The position numbers and the translations under genes were made by a program. Under the pieces are notes generated by a model. It had not been told where the DNA came from. It saw nothing but the letters and a program-made list of their open reading frames with translations, and did not search any database. Positions 31,019 through 41,333 of a stretch of 64,000 nucleotides of DNA are shown here, piece after piece; the first letter of the stretch is position 1, and every line of letters begins with the position of its first letter. Location: assembly GCA_964036045.1 (NCBI GenBank), contig OZ038381.1:158290283-158354282 (forward strand). Direction: 5' to 3'. The DNA comes from Eutreptiella sp. 'Long Island Sound 2002'. Lineage: Eukaryota > Euglenozoa > Euglenophyceae > Eutreptiales > Eutreptiaceae.

Positions 31019-31386
31019 CCTAGCTACCCAAACACCCCTCAATTTAGGTTACCCAAACTACCCTAGTTCAAGACAAATGCAAGCTACCTTCCCTTTATAT
31101 AAGACATCGTGCAAAATGCGGAAAGACGCACACATATCCTCTTTTCTGTTCCATTGAAAGCTCACTCACCCTACCAACTAGTCCCAAAGCCGCGTATGTG
31201 TCCACCTCATCCTCAAGTGGACCGGGCGGCAAAGTGGCTTGCAAGAGGGAATCCACGTCAACCTCCGTTTTCGACTTTTGGTACAACCACGCATCCTCAT
31301 CAGCAAGGATACAGTCTCGCATGGGGCATTCGATTGTGGTGAGGCAAAAATCGGGGAGTTCGTCACGTCAACTCGAGGGCCCACAC
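31019..31386. repeat. 368-bp duplicated segment, copy 1
   Basis: Identical as far as I can read to 33157-33524 (offset 2138), from CCTAGCTACCCAAACACCCC to CAACTCGAGGGCCCACAC. Identity stops abruptly on both sides. It lies inside a GGGGG-ended transposon copy, so either the two copies transposed recently or gene conversion or duplication has occurred. Confidence 0.9.
31095..31322 (-). CDS. Short transposon open frame, copy 1
   Basis: 75 codons from the ATG at 31320-31322. The protein starts MRDCILADEDAWLYQKSKTE and is acidic; it matches no family I know. It sits just inside the left end of the transposon and is repeated exactly at 33233-33460. It may be the remnant of a transposase or accessory protein exon. 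Whether it is expressed is unknown. Confidence 0.3.
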   Translation of the reverse strand: MRDCILADEDAWLYQKSKTEVDVDSLLQATLPPGPLEDEVDTYAALGLVGRVSELSMEQKRGYVCVFPHFARCLI

Positions 31387-31939
31387 CAAAGTGTGGGAGT
31401 CCATGGTGAAGATGAGCAAAAAAAAAAATTGAAAAGGGGTGCAAATGGGTGAAAGTGGGTGAAAATCCAAAAATGCCAAATGAATGGGGGCTTTTCTAGG
31501 CAATGGTAAATCTGTGACTACAAGTCTGGGGGAGGGTAAATTTGTGACCGAAGTCTAGGATACTTGGTATAAAAGTAGCATGCTAGACAAACACTCCCCC
31601 CAAAGTACCACACCAAGCGCGCATTGTGCAACAACACCCTTTGACTTTTTCTCATCAACAAAAGTGCCATCTGCACCAATTCTCAATATGTTTTGTTAGG
31701 AGCAGTTGGAGCCGCACAGTGCTGGTGGGTACGGGGCTTGCATGCTTCTGATAGTTCAATTCCCAATGGTGAATTTTGGGAACCACTACAAGGAGAAATT
31801 GAATACGTCACGATCCCTTCACTCTTGCAAACTCTCAGCAATCAAAGGACCAAATAGTTGCATTTCACTCAAGGTGTCCCCCCGAAAGATGCCCACCATG
31901 CACCCAACACACGAATGTTCCCCCCTTTTTGATGTTTTT

Positions 31940-32135
31940 GGATACTTTACTTGGTGAAGGGGCTCTCTTAAAACTACCATGGAAGGAATTCTTCTTGGAG
32001 GTGTGTGGATGGTTCCTAGAAGCTTTCAGATGGTTGTTACTACTCGTTGGTTTCCGGGTGGTTGCTACTACTTCTTTATTGCTTGCTAAGGGTTTTGGGG
32101 TGGTTGTTGTTAACTCCTACTAGCTTCTAGATGGC
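31940..32135 (+). repeat. Dispersed repeat shared with 56.1-56.3 kb
   Basis: The segment from TACTTGGTGAAG through GGTTTCCGGGTGGTTGCTAC to CTTCTAGATGG is similar to the reverse complement of about 56105-56280 (TTACTTGGTGAAG ... GGTTTCCACGTGGTTGCTAT ... CTTCTAGGTTA). It contains several imperfect copies of a GGTGGTTGCTACTA-like phrase. It is probably an internal part of the Harbinger-like elements. Confidence 0.55.
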
Positions 32136-32530
32136 TGCCGATCATGCTTGGAGGCTTTGGGATGGTAGCTGGAGGGGGATGGGCTCCTGATTTTGAACTT
32201 CGTAAGGTGGAGTGCAACAGCCTTGCGAAAAATTGCCCCTCCCCACTTCATACGTGATCCACAAAAAGTCCCCAAACTGTGGTGAAAGGCCAAAGACAAT
32301 GGTTGGAACTTGATGATTGGTATTGATGCAATGGTAGAAAACATGGGTATGAGAGGTAACCCCGAACACAGACATGGTAAATCCAAGATGACGGACCACA
32401 AACAATACGTGTGATGTGGCCATTTGTGACAAAACAACATGGAAAAATGGGCAGAAGAAAGTTGGAGGAGATTGCGTGCACCCCGGCACAGTACCCCCCC
32501 CCCCTTGTATAAGCTACGCCAATGTACACA

Positions 32531-32811
32531 ATTATTACGGTCCCTACACCTACTGTAGCTTGGACAAGGGCGTGGCTTGCATATAACTGCCAACACACAC
32601 GTGCGCAGGCCACGTGTGTTGAAATTGGCAATTTAGGCCCTATGGGATGCATCAAACTTCCAGCAGGGGGCCACATGTGCTGAAATTGGCAAACGTGACA
32701 ACAAACCCATGTCTTATGTGGCCACACAACATTTCGTAAGTAATTAAATTACTTACCAAATTATTAAGGTCCCTACGCCTACTGTAGCTTGGACAAGGGC
32801 ATAGCTTATAC
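32531..32811. repeat. Pair of 52-bp direct repeats flanking a palindrome
   Basis: Copy 1 (32531-32582) and copy 2 (32760-32811) share GGTCCCTACRCCTACTGTAG and CTTGGACAAGGGCRTRGCTT, 229 bp apart. Just before copy 2, 32736-32756 is a perfect palindrome, GTAAGTAATT-a-AATTACTTAC. The stretch 31.9-33.0 kb otherwise holds no recognised gene. Confidence 0.75.
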
Positions 32812-33038
32812 AAGAGGGGGGGGGGGGGACACATTACTGCAACACCGTGCCAATGGGCCTGAAATGGAGTACAAATGTAACACCCATGTACCTGACATAT
32901 GAAAATACGGTGCAAGTGCCGTGCATGCAACACCCTTTGGGGGGATGTTTGCCCAGCGCGCTACCTTGGTATTAAGCATCCTGGCCGTAGCCCCAATTTT
33001 ATCGTCACCTCAGGAAGTACCTTTAGGTGCCTGACCTA

Positions 33039-33524
33039 GGGGGCGTCCTTGCACTGCATGCGCGCCATGCGCGCACGTCGCGCTGCTTTTAGACTAGATT
33101 CCCCTCTGAAGAACCCCCATACCAACCCCTTCTAAACACCCTCAAAATTAGGCCATCCTAGCTACCCAAACACCCCTCAATTTAGGTTACCCAAACTACC
33201 CTAGTTCAAGACAAATGCAAGCTACCTTCCCTTTATATAAGACATCGTGCAAAATGCGGAAAGACGCACACATATCCTCTTTTCTGTTCCATTGAAAGCT
33301 CACTCACCCTACCAACTAGTCCCAAAGCCGCGTATGTGTCCACCTCATCCTCAAGTGGACCGGGCGGCAAAGTGGCTTGCAAGAGGGAATCCACGTCAAC
33401 CTCCGTTTTCGACTTTTGGTACAACCACGCATCCTCATCAGCAAGGATACAGTCTCGCATGGGGCATTCGATTGTGGTGAGGCAAAAATCGGGGAGTTCG
33501 TCACGTCAACTCGAGGGCCCACAC
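33039..33524. mobile_element. Truncated GGGGG-ended transposon copy
   Basis: It starts GGGGGCGTCCTTGCACTGCA and continues with the family phrase GCTGCTTTTAGACTAG, then the 368-bp segment identical to 31019-31386. Similarity ends abruptly at 33524 and no right end follows. About 100 bp upstream (about 32937) GGGGGGATGTTTGCCCAGCG resembles the left end of the 34988 element, so this copy may have inserted near another. Confidence 0.6.
33157..33524. repeat. 368-bp duplicated segment, copy 2
   Basis: Exact or near-exact copy of 31019-31386. It includes the minus-strand frame 33233-33460 (MRDCILADEDAWLYQKSKTE...). Confidence 0.9.
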
Positions 33525-34984
33525 TGAATTCCCTATTAACACTTGTCCCTAGAAGCACACGGCGTACTTCAGCTTCCTTTGTCACTCAATAGTGGCTGTT
33601 TAACCCTTGTCGTCTCAGGGCCCACTTGTGGGCGGAATGGCTACATCACCCTTGCCTTCTCGGGCACAATCATCCTTTTCCACTGCAAGAGTATCGGTGT
33701 GACTCAGGTATGTACAATGGGTTGGTGTAGGTATGTGCATATCACCTGGGCGACTAGCTAGGTACTGCTGTGAGTCATGAAGATTCTTCAGCAGCCGGCG
33801 CCACATACTCACTGCTTGCATACTACCACGGTGATGCAAAACAGCTCAGCTTGTGTGGTCCAAGGCACTTGTTCGGCCATATTGGACTGTTCCCTGGGGG
33901 GCTCGTGTGTGGGGAAAAGGCGGACAGGTTAGAAGGAGGCACGATGCTTTGCGCATAGGTGTTGGAGGGGGCGTTGTAGGCCCAGCCTCTGTGAGGCTCA
34001 AATCAAAACACGAGGGCTTGTACCGTCCGGGTGCCGGTCTGTAAGATGCTGGTGTACGATTAGGTAGTTTGGCCACCTCAGTGCAGCGGTAATGCTACCG
34101 GCAGCTGCCATGAGGGTCGCCGGTTTGATTCCGCTTGTGTCGAAGAAGAATACGACGAGGAGATGCGCCAACCATGGCTGGCGGCGCGGTGGTGGAGCGC
34201 GTTGCTGCAGGTGTGCCGCTATTACTTTTTCAAGGGGAAAAATACGACAAGACACGCCACCCATCCACCTACGGCACCAGTGGTGGAGCGGGCTATTGAA
34301 GGGGGCGGTGGCGGGGACCTCGCCAACGGGCCCCTCGACGGGCAGGGGAACTAGGGATCGAACCCTAACGATGACGATGCCAGTCAAAGGCGCATACTAC
34401 CAGACCATCCATGTCTCTTACTAACAATGGTGAAACAAAGTAAAACTAGTAAAAATCCCAAAACCACTACCATTATCAGACTTCGTCTCCTGAGTCACAC
34501 CCGCTGCATTCAGCGGAGCAGGCCGGTGAGAAACAGGCTAGCGTAGGTGCACTGCGGAGCCTTCTAAGTCAGAGAATGACTCAATGTGGGCTAAGCAGGT
34601 GCTAGCTGAGGTGGAGGGGGGCGTGGCCATGGCGGACAACCGAAATTCTTGCATGCGGTTGTGGAATTCTAGTGCAGAGAAAAAAGGCACCGTGGGTGCC
34701 ACAATTTGATTGAATTCGAGTACCTTACACACAATAGGTGTGAGGGGGTGCTGAGGGGTGATTTGTGGTCCCTTAATTTCAGGCGGTGGGCTATCAATGG
34801 CAGGGCGCCAACAGTGAGCACTTTCATGCGAATGAATTTTGAACAAACGTATGCTTGCTTATGCTCGTTACGGAAAAGCCCGTTGTGCCATAGGGGGGTG
34901 TCATAGGCCGGGAGGTCCTCTGAGACCCCTTTAATCGGTTGTTTGACTAGGGAGAAGGCTCGGGCACTGCATGCCAAGTATGGC
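33525..34984. other. Gene-free stretch containing two tRNA-like heads
   Basis: No protein family recognised. On the plus strand near 34074-34130, a D-arm-like CCTCAGTGCAGCGGTAATGC is followed by GGTTTGATTCC (one mismatch to the B box). On the minus strand near 34410-34340, GGTCTGGTAGTATGC is followed by GGGTTCGATCCC, a perfect B box within the small T-arm hairpin TAGGG...CCCTA. The two face each other. They look like SINE heads rather than functional tRNA genes. Confidence 0.4.
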
Positions 34985-35174
34985 ATAGGGGAAATGTTTG
35001 TCTGGCGCGTGCCCGGTGCGCTATTTTTCTATTACCTATCCCGACTTTAGCCCCACATTTACCCTCTCATGGATAAGCCCCCCAAGTAGACCACGTTGCA
35101 CCGCACACCTTCCCTACAAAGCACGTTGCAAAATAAAGCATCAACCGTGAATTCAACCACTCCAGTTGTCATTT

Positions 35175-36190
35175 GTATTGTACTTAACAAACAACATTGC
35201 TCCCACAAGTGTGGGTGTCAATACATTCAGTACAATACTGCTCTTTACACTCATCAGAAACTGCGATGGTGGAGCGCTTCTGGCAACACAACACACACAC
35301 ATCTGCCTCATCCTCTGCCTCATCTTGTGTGGCGGCCGAGTTGCTTTGGTCAGTCCAAACATGAGGCGGGACATGCTCCCATGGTCCAGGGGGGGGGGCC
35401 TGACGGACTTGCCTGCGAATGCAAAATTGGGTAAAATGCAACAAATACAGAGTGACGGGTGCAACTCATTGGGGCCGCAACGCCAGATGTTCCTAACCAA
35501 ACTCCAATGCCACAACCGAGCAAACAGCTGGTCAATGTGTCCCTGTACCAACCTTGCACGTCATTGTAAGATTGTTGGCGAGCTGTCAAAGTGCCATTCT
35601 TTATTCCAATGAATGGCACGATGACATGAATCCGGCCCTTACAAGCACCATCATGGCCCCCAACTTCGAAATCAAAGAAATCACCTCAGGTACGAGAAGG
35701 TCCATACCCATCCCAAATCAAAACATCAGCTGATGTCCCGGGGGCCAAATGGCAAATCCAAAAAATGTTGCCCAACATATCAATAGCAACAGTCACCTTG
35801 TAAACATGCGACGCATACTGAGGATTCCACAGGTCTACACTCCATATCCCGCCAATGGAAATGATGGGCATGGAGTCTGTGAAATGTGTCATAAAGAATG
35901 AAAAGGGGGGATAATGGTTGAAAGGATTCAAAGGGACGGCCCATCGAATCTCTTGAGCAACATGGTTCAAGTACTCGCCAAGTACTCGCGAACACGGGCA
36001 ACACTCTTCCGCCAAGCAACCTTCGGTGCAAGACATGAAAGAACCGCTCTCTGCAAGTGGGGTGTGTTTCATCCAAAAAAAAAACGAATTTCATCCAAAA
36101 AAAATTGAAAACACGACTCACGGCAGAGGATCTCAGTGTGCCCGTACCTCATCCAAAATTCCTCCAAGGTTTCTGCATCCGCCACATCCG
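35175..36190 (-). pseudogene. Broken Harbinger-type DDE transposase with C-terminal zinc module
   Basis: Read on the minus strand in several frames. About 36190-36138 gives ADAETLEEFWMRYGH, matching the N-terminal motif at 57.6 kb (SAEEFWLKYGH). The frame 36072-35686 gives HFTDSMPIISIGG and then VYKVTVAIDMLGNIFW and APGTSADVLIWDG, the spacing of first and second acidic residues seen in DDE_Tnp_4 (Harbinger) transposases. The frame 35619-35350 continues the C-terminal half. At about 35310-35190 comes CVLCCQKRSTIAV, ECKEQYCTECIDTHTC, a four-plus-cysteine module. Transposase would cut and paste the element. Frameshifts make this copy non-functional. Confidence 0.55.
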
Positions 36191-36371
36191 TGAAACTTGG
36201 GCACGCACACAGGTCGACTTACATTTCACCCACCACTGGACACCACCACCCTTGCCATCGTCCAAAACGGGGTGCAAAGGTTGTGCCAAATTCTTCGACG
36301 CAGCGGAAGGTACTCCAAAATCTCATCATGTGCATTCTTGTTCTCCCTCTCACACTCTCCCGTTGCAAAAC

Positions 36372-37200
36372 AGGGCGGAAATGCTACGTCACACCTGCAT
36401 TCTCCGGGATCCCCAAACATATGGGGGCAAAATCAGAAGTAGCTACCAAAAGCGTAACGAAGATTGTCCCGGTTTCCTCAATAGCACCGGAAGGTTGGGG
36501 CCCAAAAGAGAGCGGAGATGCTACGCCACCCCTGCATTCTCAGAGGTCCCCAAACAAAGGGGGACAAAATCAGTATTGGCGACCTCAACCCTGCTTTATC
36601 GGGGGCCCAAAAGAGGGCGGAAATGCTACATAACCCCTGCATTCTCGGGTATCCCCGAACAGATGGGGGCAAAATCAGAAGTGGCTTCCAACAGCATAAC
36701 GAAGATTGTCCCGGTTTCCTCGATAGCACCGGAAGGTTGGGGTCCAAAAGAGGGCGGAAATGCAATGTCACCCATGCATTCTCGGGGGTCCCAAAACAAA
36801 AGGGGATAAAATCAGAATTGGCTGCCCCACCACTTCCTTCTCGGGGCCCAAAAGAGGGCGGAAATGCTACATAACCCCTGCATTCTCCGGGATCCCCAAA
36901 CATATGGGGACAAAATCAGAAGTGGCTTCCAATAGCATAACGAAGTTTGTCCCGGTTTCCTCAGTAGCACCTGAAGGTTGGGGCCCAAAAGAGGGCGGAA
37001 ATGCTACATAACCCCAGCATTCTCGGGGGTCCTCAAACAAAGGGGGACAAAATCAGAAGTGGCTTCCAAAAGCATAACGAAGATTGTCCCGGTTTCCTCA
37101 ATAGCACCGGAAGGTTGGGGCCCAAAAGAGGGCAGAAATGCTACGTCACACCTGCATTCTCGGGGGTCCCCAAACAAAGGGGACAAAATCAGATCCCAAA
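36372..37200. repeat. Tandem array of 138-bp and about 105-bp units
   Basis: The phrase GAGGGCGGAAATGCTACATA and variants recur at about 36372, 36510, 36617, 36755, 36856, 36995 and 37133. The spacings are near 138 or 101-107 bp. The long units add AGATTGTCCCGGTTTCCTCA and CCGGAAGGTTGGGGCC. The 138-bp unit is a multiple of 3, so one plus-strand frame reads a 46-residue repeat. A single copy lies in the 57.3-kb element (57800-57920), showing that the array is an expansion within this copy. Confidence 0.85.
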
Positions 37201-37391
37201 ACCTATGCTAGGGGTAACAATGATGCCCCTAGTATCTCAAAGTATGGGTCTCTAGTGCGGGCAGACGCCCAAATAGCTGCACTACGCTAAGTGCACCCCC
37301 TTAGTGCTAAAAGGTCACGAGTGGGACACGGGTCAAAAAAGATGCCCGGCGCGCGTCCGGCGCCCTCCCGGCGCGCTAACGCTCCCCCATA

Positions 37392-38370
37392 GTCCGCCAA
37401 ACCACATTGTACCCTATGTGAAAGAGGGGGAGCTGTGAAGGTTCCACAAGCTGCCATGCAAGGCTTTGAAGTGCTGAAACTGCTAGTTTACAACAGGGTG
37501 CAGGGAGGTGGGTTCTGCGATGTGGGTAAAGAAAAAAGACGAGTGCTGCTAGTACAAGAAGACTTTCGGGGGGGCCGGATTGTAGCCCCTGCTTCTAGGG
37601 TGTGAGCCAGGATGCTGAGGGTGATACCCTACGAATTTAGGTTGAGCGTTGTTTTATAGATGGATGTGAGCAAATCTACCACCCCGTCTGATAGAAAAGC
37701 GACTTTGGCCACATGCACAAAAAGTGGTAGGACCCACAGCTTGAGCAGTGCAACGCGCTCTAGCAGAGATAGGGCCCATTTTTGCATAGCCTGTGCCTTG
37801 GCCATGCCTTTCTTTTTTCTTTTTTGGCTCAGACCAAGATGAGCTGGCGTAGCCTACTCACTTCACAGTACTCGAGGTGACCCCTTGGGATCAAGATTCA
37901 GAGCTGTCCAGTGCTACGATGATCCCACAAATGACTGTGGTAGCGGATCTGACACGTAGTGAGGATTAGCTGAGTCTGAAACCAGGTTATGCAGTGGGAG
38001 ACTGCCACGCCCGTAGGCTTCCCAGTGTGCATGAGGCACAATGACTGTAGCTTGTGCCTTGGCCATGCCTTTCTAGATGGCTGCACTATAGGACTGTTCA
38101 TGGGTGACATGTCCAATCTTGATGCCTTTTCAGGGTCCCCACATGGGGGACAAAATCAGAAATGGCTGCATCACCCCTGCATCCTTGGGGACGGATTGTT
38201 TGATGAGGTGGGGCAAAAACAGGCACGGTTGGGGGATGAGAAAAAAAAGATGCACGGCGCGCCAATACTCCCCCTCTATTGCTGCCACTAGCGGCTGCAA
38301 TTCAGCGTTGTTGTTGGTTTGTTGTTGCGACAGGTGTAAGGAAGTTGTGTGCGCGGCTTATCAACAACAA
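37392..38370. other. Stretch with transposon-end debris
   Basis: 38241-38274 (AAAAAAAAGATGCACGGCGC...ACTCCCCC) repeats the right-end layout of 37335-37388, and 38125-38195 repeats part of the tandem unit (GGGGGACAAAATCAGAAATG). No gene recognised. Confidence 0.45.
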
Positions 38371-38550
38371 GGCTTCGCAATGGTTTTCACCAATGGATCA
38401 GCTGAAGATTTCAATGGAGTGGGCCTAATGGCTGGCTTTGGGGTACCGGCTCTTGGGAGCTTGCATTGCATCCTCCGTCGCCCCTTGGTTGAGATGCAGA
38501 TGATGGCCATGGCTGTGGTTTTAACAAGAGTGCTAGATGGTCAAGCAACC
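38371..38550 (+). pseudogene. Weak RNase H-like fragment, possible non-LTR retrotransposon remnant
   Basis: Within an open frame (38104-38718) residues read FAMVFTNGSAEDFNGVGLM, AGFGV and, about 25 residues later, LVEMQMMAMAVVLTRVL. This resembles the RNase H pattern (F/Y-TDGS...AGxGV...AE) of LINE elements, but the catalytic Asp is Asn and the later aspartate motif is missing. It could be chance; no reverse transcriptase is adjacent. Confidence 0.25.
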
Positions 38551-38718
38551 CTTTTTCATTCAACCAGGCAGAGCAGTACAGAAAAGCTTAATGTCCATGG
38601 TAGCCTTGGGGAAATAGCCCAGGCCGGCCTCCCATTGCTCAAGGACAGAAATCCCTGCATGCAGAAAAACAGAGAGGAATACAGTACAGGAATACAATAC
38701 AGAGCACAGAGCAGTTGA

Positions 38719-41280
38719 CCACGATTGCTAACCAGCCCAACAGACCAGCTGGAAACAAAAAAGAGAGTGCCATGGATTGTGTTTGCATTGCTTTGACATG
38801 TGTGGCCCTCCCGGGTCTGCTGAAAAAAACTTGTCTATGATATCAAAACTACAGGCAAAAACCAAGATTTTGTAAGTATGTGTTCCATAGTTTCCAGCAG
38901 TGGACAAGTTGTTTCCTGGGGCTTCCGGTCTCTGAGCCTGTCTCCCCCACCTTCGACCTTTCAAATTGGGCAGGCAACGTCTTTGGAGGACCCCTTGAAA
39001 GAGAGGTGCAAATAGCGTTAAGCTCGCAAAGCTTCCAGCAACAGCATCACCTCCCCAGGGTAGCACTGTGGCCTGGATTGTGGGAACCCTGCCGAACAAA
39101 AGCGCTGCAGAGCACAAGGGGATTTTACAGAGGTTCAGCAAGGATGGCTGCAAGAGTGTGAATGCAGTGGTAGAGGATTTGCATTGGGGCACGTTGTCGT
39201 GCAAGGGGGACCATTAGGGGGATAGTGTTCATTCACTCTCGGTGGGAGACGGGTGCAGGCAAAGACCAGGGCTGGCATTCAGATGCTTCCGAATGAGTCA
39301 ATCGGGTGCGATAGCCCCGGATCGTGCAACACGCGTGTTGGTGCGCTTTGTGGCTGCAACCTCGCAGCGCGTGAACACCCTGCCCCGAAGGTGGAGTTGC
39401 TCCTGTGCTTTGTCCCAGTTACCTGCCTGCTCAGAAGCCGGTCCTCAAGGGGCGATCCTCAATGCAAAAAGATTGTTCGTGGACCACCCTGACGCAACTA
39501 TTGCTACAAGTTGGCTTCATCTGCAGGGCTGGGGGTTGTACTTGTGTCCCAGCGGTGCTCACAACCCCCACCCTTTGTGGGGACAGTGGACCCCAACCAC
39601 GAGGGTCTGGCTCTGGGGGTGTGGGGGGGGCGAAAGGGGGATGACTGCAAATGCGCAGAGCAGTTGCACTGGGGCAATAGCGAGAGGCCTGACGTTTCTT
39701 GTGCGAATGACTGGGCGAGAAGTAGGTATAGCCCACTGCTCCCTTCCCAGGAACAACAGACCCGAAGAGACAGCCAGCCAGGCCAGCCATCACTGTGTAT
39801 CTTTGCGTGTGTGTACGCACGTGCCAAAGAGTGATCATCCTTTTCCCATGTGGGCGTTGCAGTGCACACACAGCCGCTTTCGGCAGCGCCCTGTGGCGGA
39901 AAGGGCGTTCTCGGTGCGTAGGTGCTCGGATTCCAAGCAACCGAGAGTATGCGCTTGGTCTAGAAGACTGGATGCAATCCTGTAAGACCATCAGACAAGC
40001 TGTTGTTTGTCCTCGCGATTTGAACTTATGATATGACACACGATTTCCCATGAAAGGGAACTTGGAGGCATATGAGGTGAGCTGGACCCTCAGACAATCA
40101 AAGTATAGGAAGCAAAAGATTCACTACCTATTCATGGCCTACTAATCAAGACTTGCCATTGAGCAATTCACACGACACACACACACACACACACTGCGCA
40201 CATCAACCACTGAAGTAATACGGTAAGTGGAGCGCCGGACATGGTTGCCAACCACCACTTCTTCACGAGAGCGGATGCTTGGCAGAGGTTTGTCACTGGG
40301 TGTTATCTGTATATGTACATCGGACTGGGATGTGTGAAATTATGCGCTGGGTGCTGCTGCAACCAAGTGGCAGGAGCCCCCGGAAACGCCAGTGCAGTGT
40401 CCTCTTTGACCCCCCCCCCCCCCGCTGCCAGTCCTTCAGGTCCCCAGCAGCGCCGTGTGACCCAAAGGCTTTGAAGACACCGAAACCCGTCACACTCTTG
40501 AGCGCGCCATCTCAAGGGGGGGGGAGGGGCTTTTTCAGCAATGCTCGCATGTTCACTCAGCCACAGTCCAAGGGGCATAAACTCTCCCCCGCACAGTGCT
40601 CGGGAGATCCCCGACGTCTACCTGCAAAGCTATATGAAGGGATGAACCCCGAGCCATGAACCATATGGGGCAGGGCATGAGGGCTATGCGTTCACAGGCG
40701 TTTATGCGTCATGCACAAACATGTACGAGATCCGGGATTTACATAGTTCCTGCAAACTGCACACAGTGTCTACACACTAAACATCGCGTCTAGGGTCTAG
40801 GGGCCTGCAGAGTGCACACAGATAAAGATGGAGCCCTTGTTTAAAAGGGGAGATTTATGCGCTTACACAAAGACGTTTGCGGAAACATGCAAACCCATGA
40901 ATTCTGTTACCCATTGGCGCGTGAAATGTCGCAGAAACGTTTGCACATACATTTACGCGGTCCATCTCCACATAAACAAGTGTAAAAGAACAGGTGGTGC
41001 GGGGCACTTAGGCTCAAACCCTGACCCCAACGCCCCCTTTGACAATTTGGGCCCTGTGGGGGGGTGTGGGTGCGTGTGGGGGGGGGGGGGTACCCCCAAA
41101 ACATACACCTCAATGATCCCCTCGTCATGTTGATCATTTTGAATACAGATATGTGGGTTTCTTTAAAAAAAAAATGACACCCCGGGGGTCCGGTCCCAGC
41201 AACCAGGTTTGGATGACTGGATGGGGGACGCCAGGGGTCCAAAAAAAAAATGCAGGTTTTACAAACATATTTGGATTGGG
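38719..41280. other. Stretch without a recognised gene
   Basis: Overlapping short frames on both strands, none recognised. It contains a CA microsatellite at 40175-40194, C-runs at 40412-40425 and G-runs at 40517-40530 and 41075-41090. Confidence 0.4.
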
Positions 41281-41305
41281 GGAAGTGCCACGCGAGTGTT
41301 GACAG

Positions 41306-41333
41306 GTGTCACGCGAGTGTACTCGCGTGACAC
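41306..41333. repeat. 28-bp near-perfect palindrome
   Basis: GTGTCACGCGAGT-gt-ACTCGCGTGACAC: 13-bp perfect arms with a 2-bp centre. A partial third copy (GCCACGCGAGTGTTGACA) lies just upstream at about 41288-41304. No gene overlaps it. It could be a binding site or a transposon end; the right-hand flank is AT-rich (AAAATATATATCA). Confidence 0.85.

Larger units (their letters stand above)
30954..31883. mobile_element. GGGGG-ended DNA transposon copy, related to 24.3 and 57.3 kb
   Basis: The left end GGGGGAGTCCTTGCACTGCG (30954-30973) is followed by CTACTTCTAGACTAGG, the family's subterminal phrase. The right end ...AAATAGTTGCATTTCACTC-AAGGTGTCCCCCC (about 31851-31883) matches the family's other end. 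The target duplication is not clear (GGA on the left, CGA or GAA on the right). It contains a short minus-strand frame (31095-31322) identical to one at 33233-33460. Confidence 0.65.
34988..37388 (-). mobile_element. PIF/Harbinger-like transposon, probably once autonomous
   Basis: The left end GGGGAAATGTTTGTCTGGCG is flanked by ATA (34985-34987). The right end ...GCGCGCTAACGCTCCCCC is flanked by ATA (37389-37391), giving a 3-bp target duplication. The ends are only weakly complementary beyond the first bases. Inside, on the minus strand, are a broken DDE transposase (36.19-35.35 kb), a Cys module (35.31-35.19 kb) and, upstream of the gene, a tandem repeat array (36.37-37.2 kb). Near 37235-37305 the subterminal phrase CCCAAATAGCTGCACTACGC also occurs, shared with the 24-kb and 57-kb elements. 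Confidence 0.6.

Noticed and set aside
40010-40100. Possible minus-strand tRNA gene (AGTTCAAATCGC B-box-like)
   Set aside because: Acceptor and anticodon stems do not pair well; at best a degenerate tRNA-like sequence.
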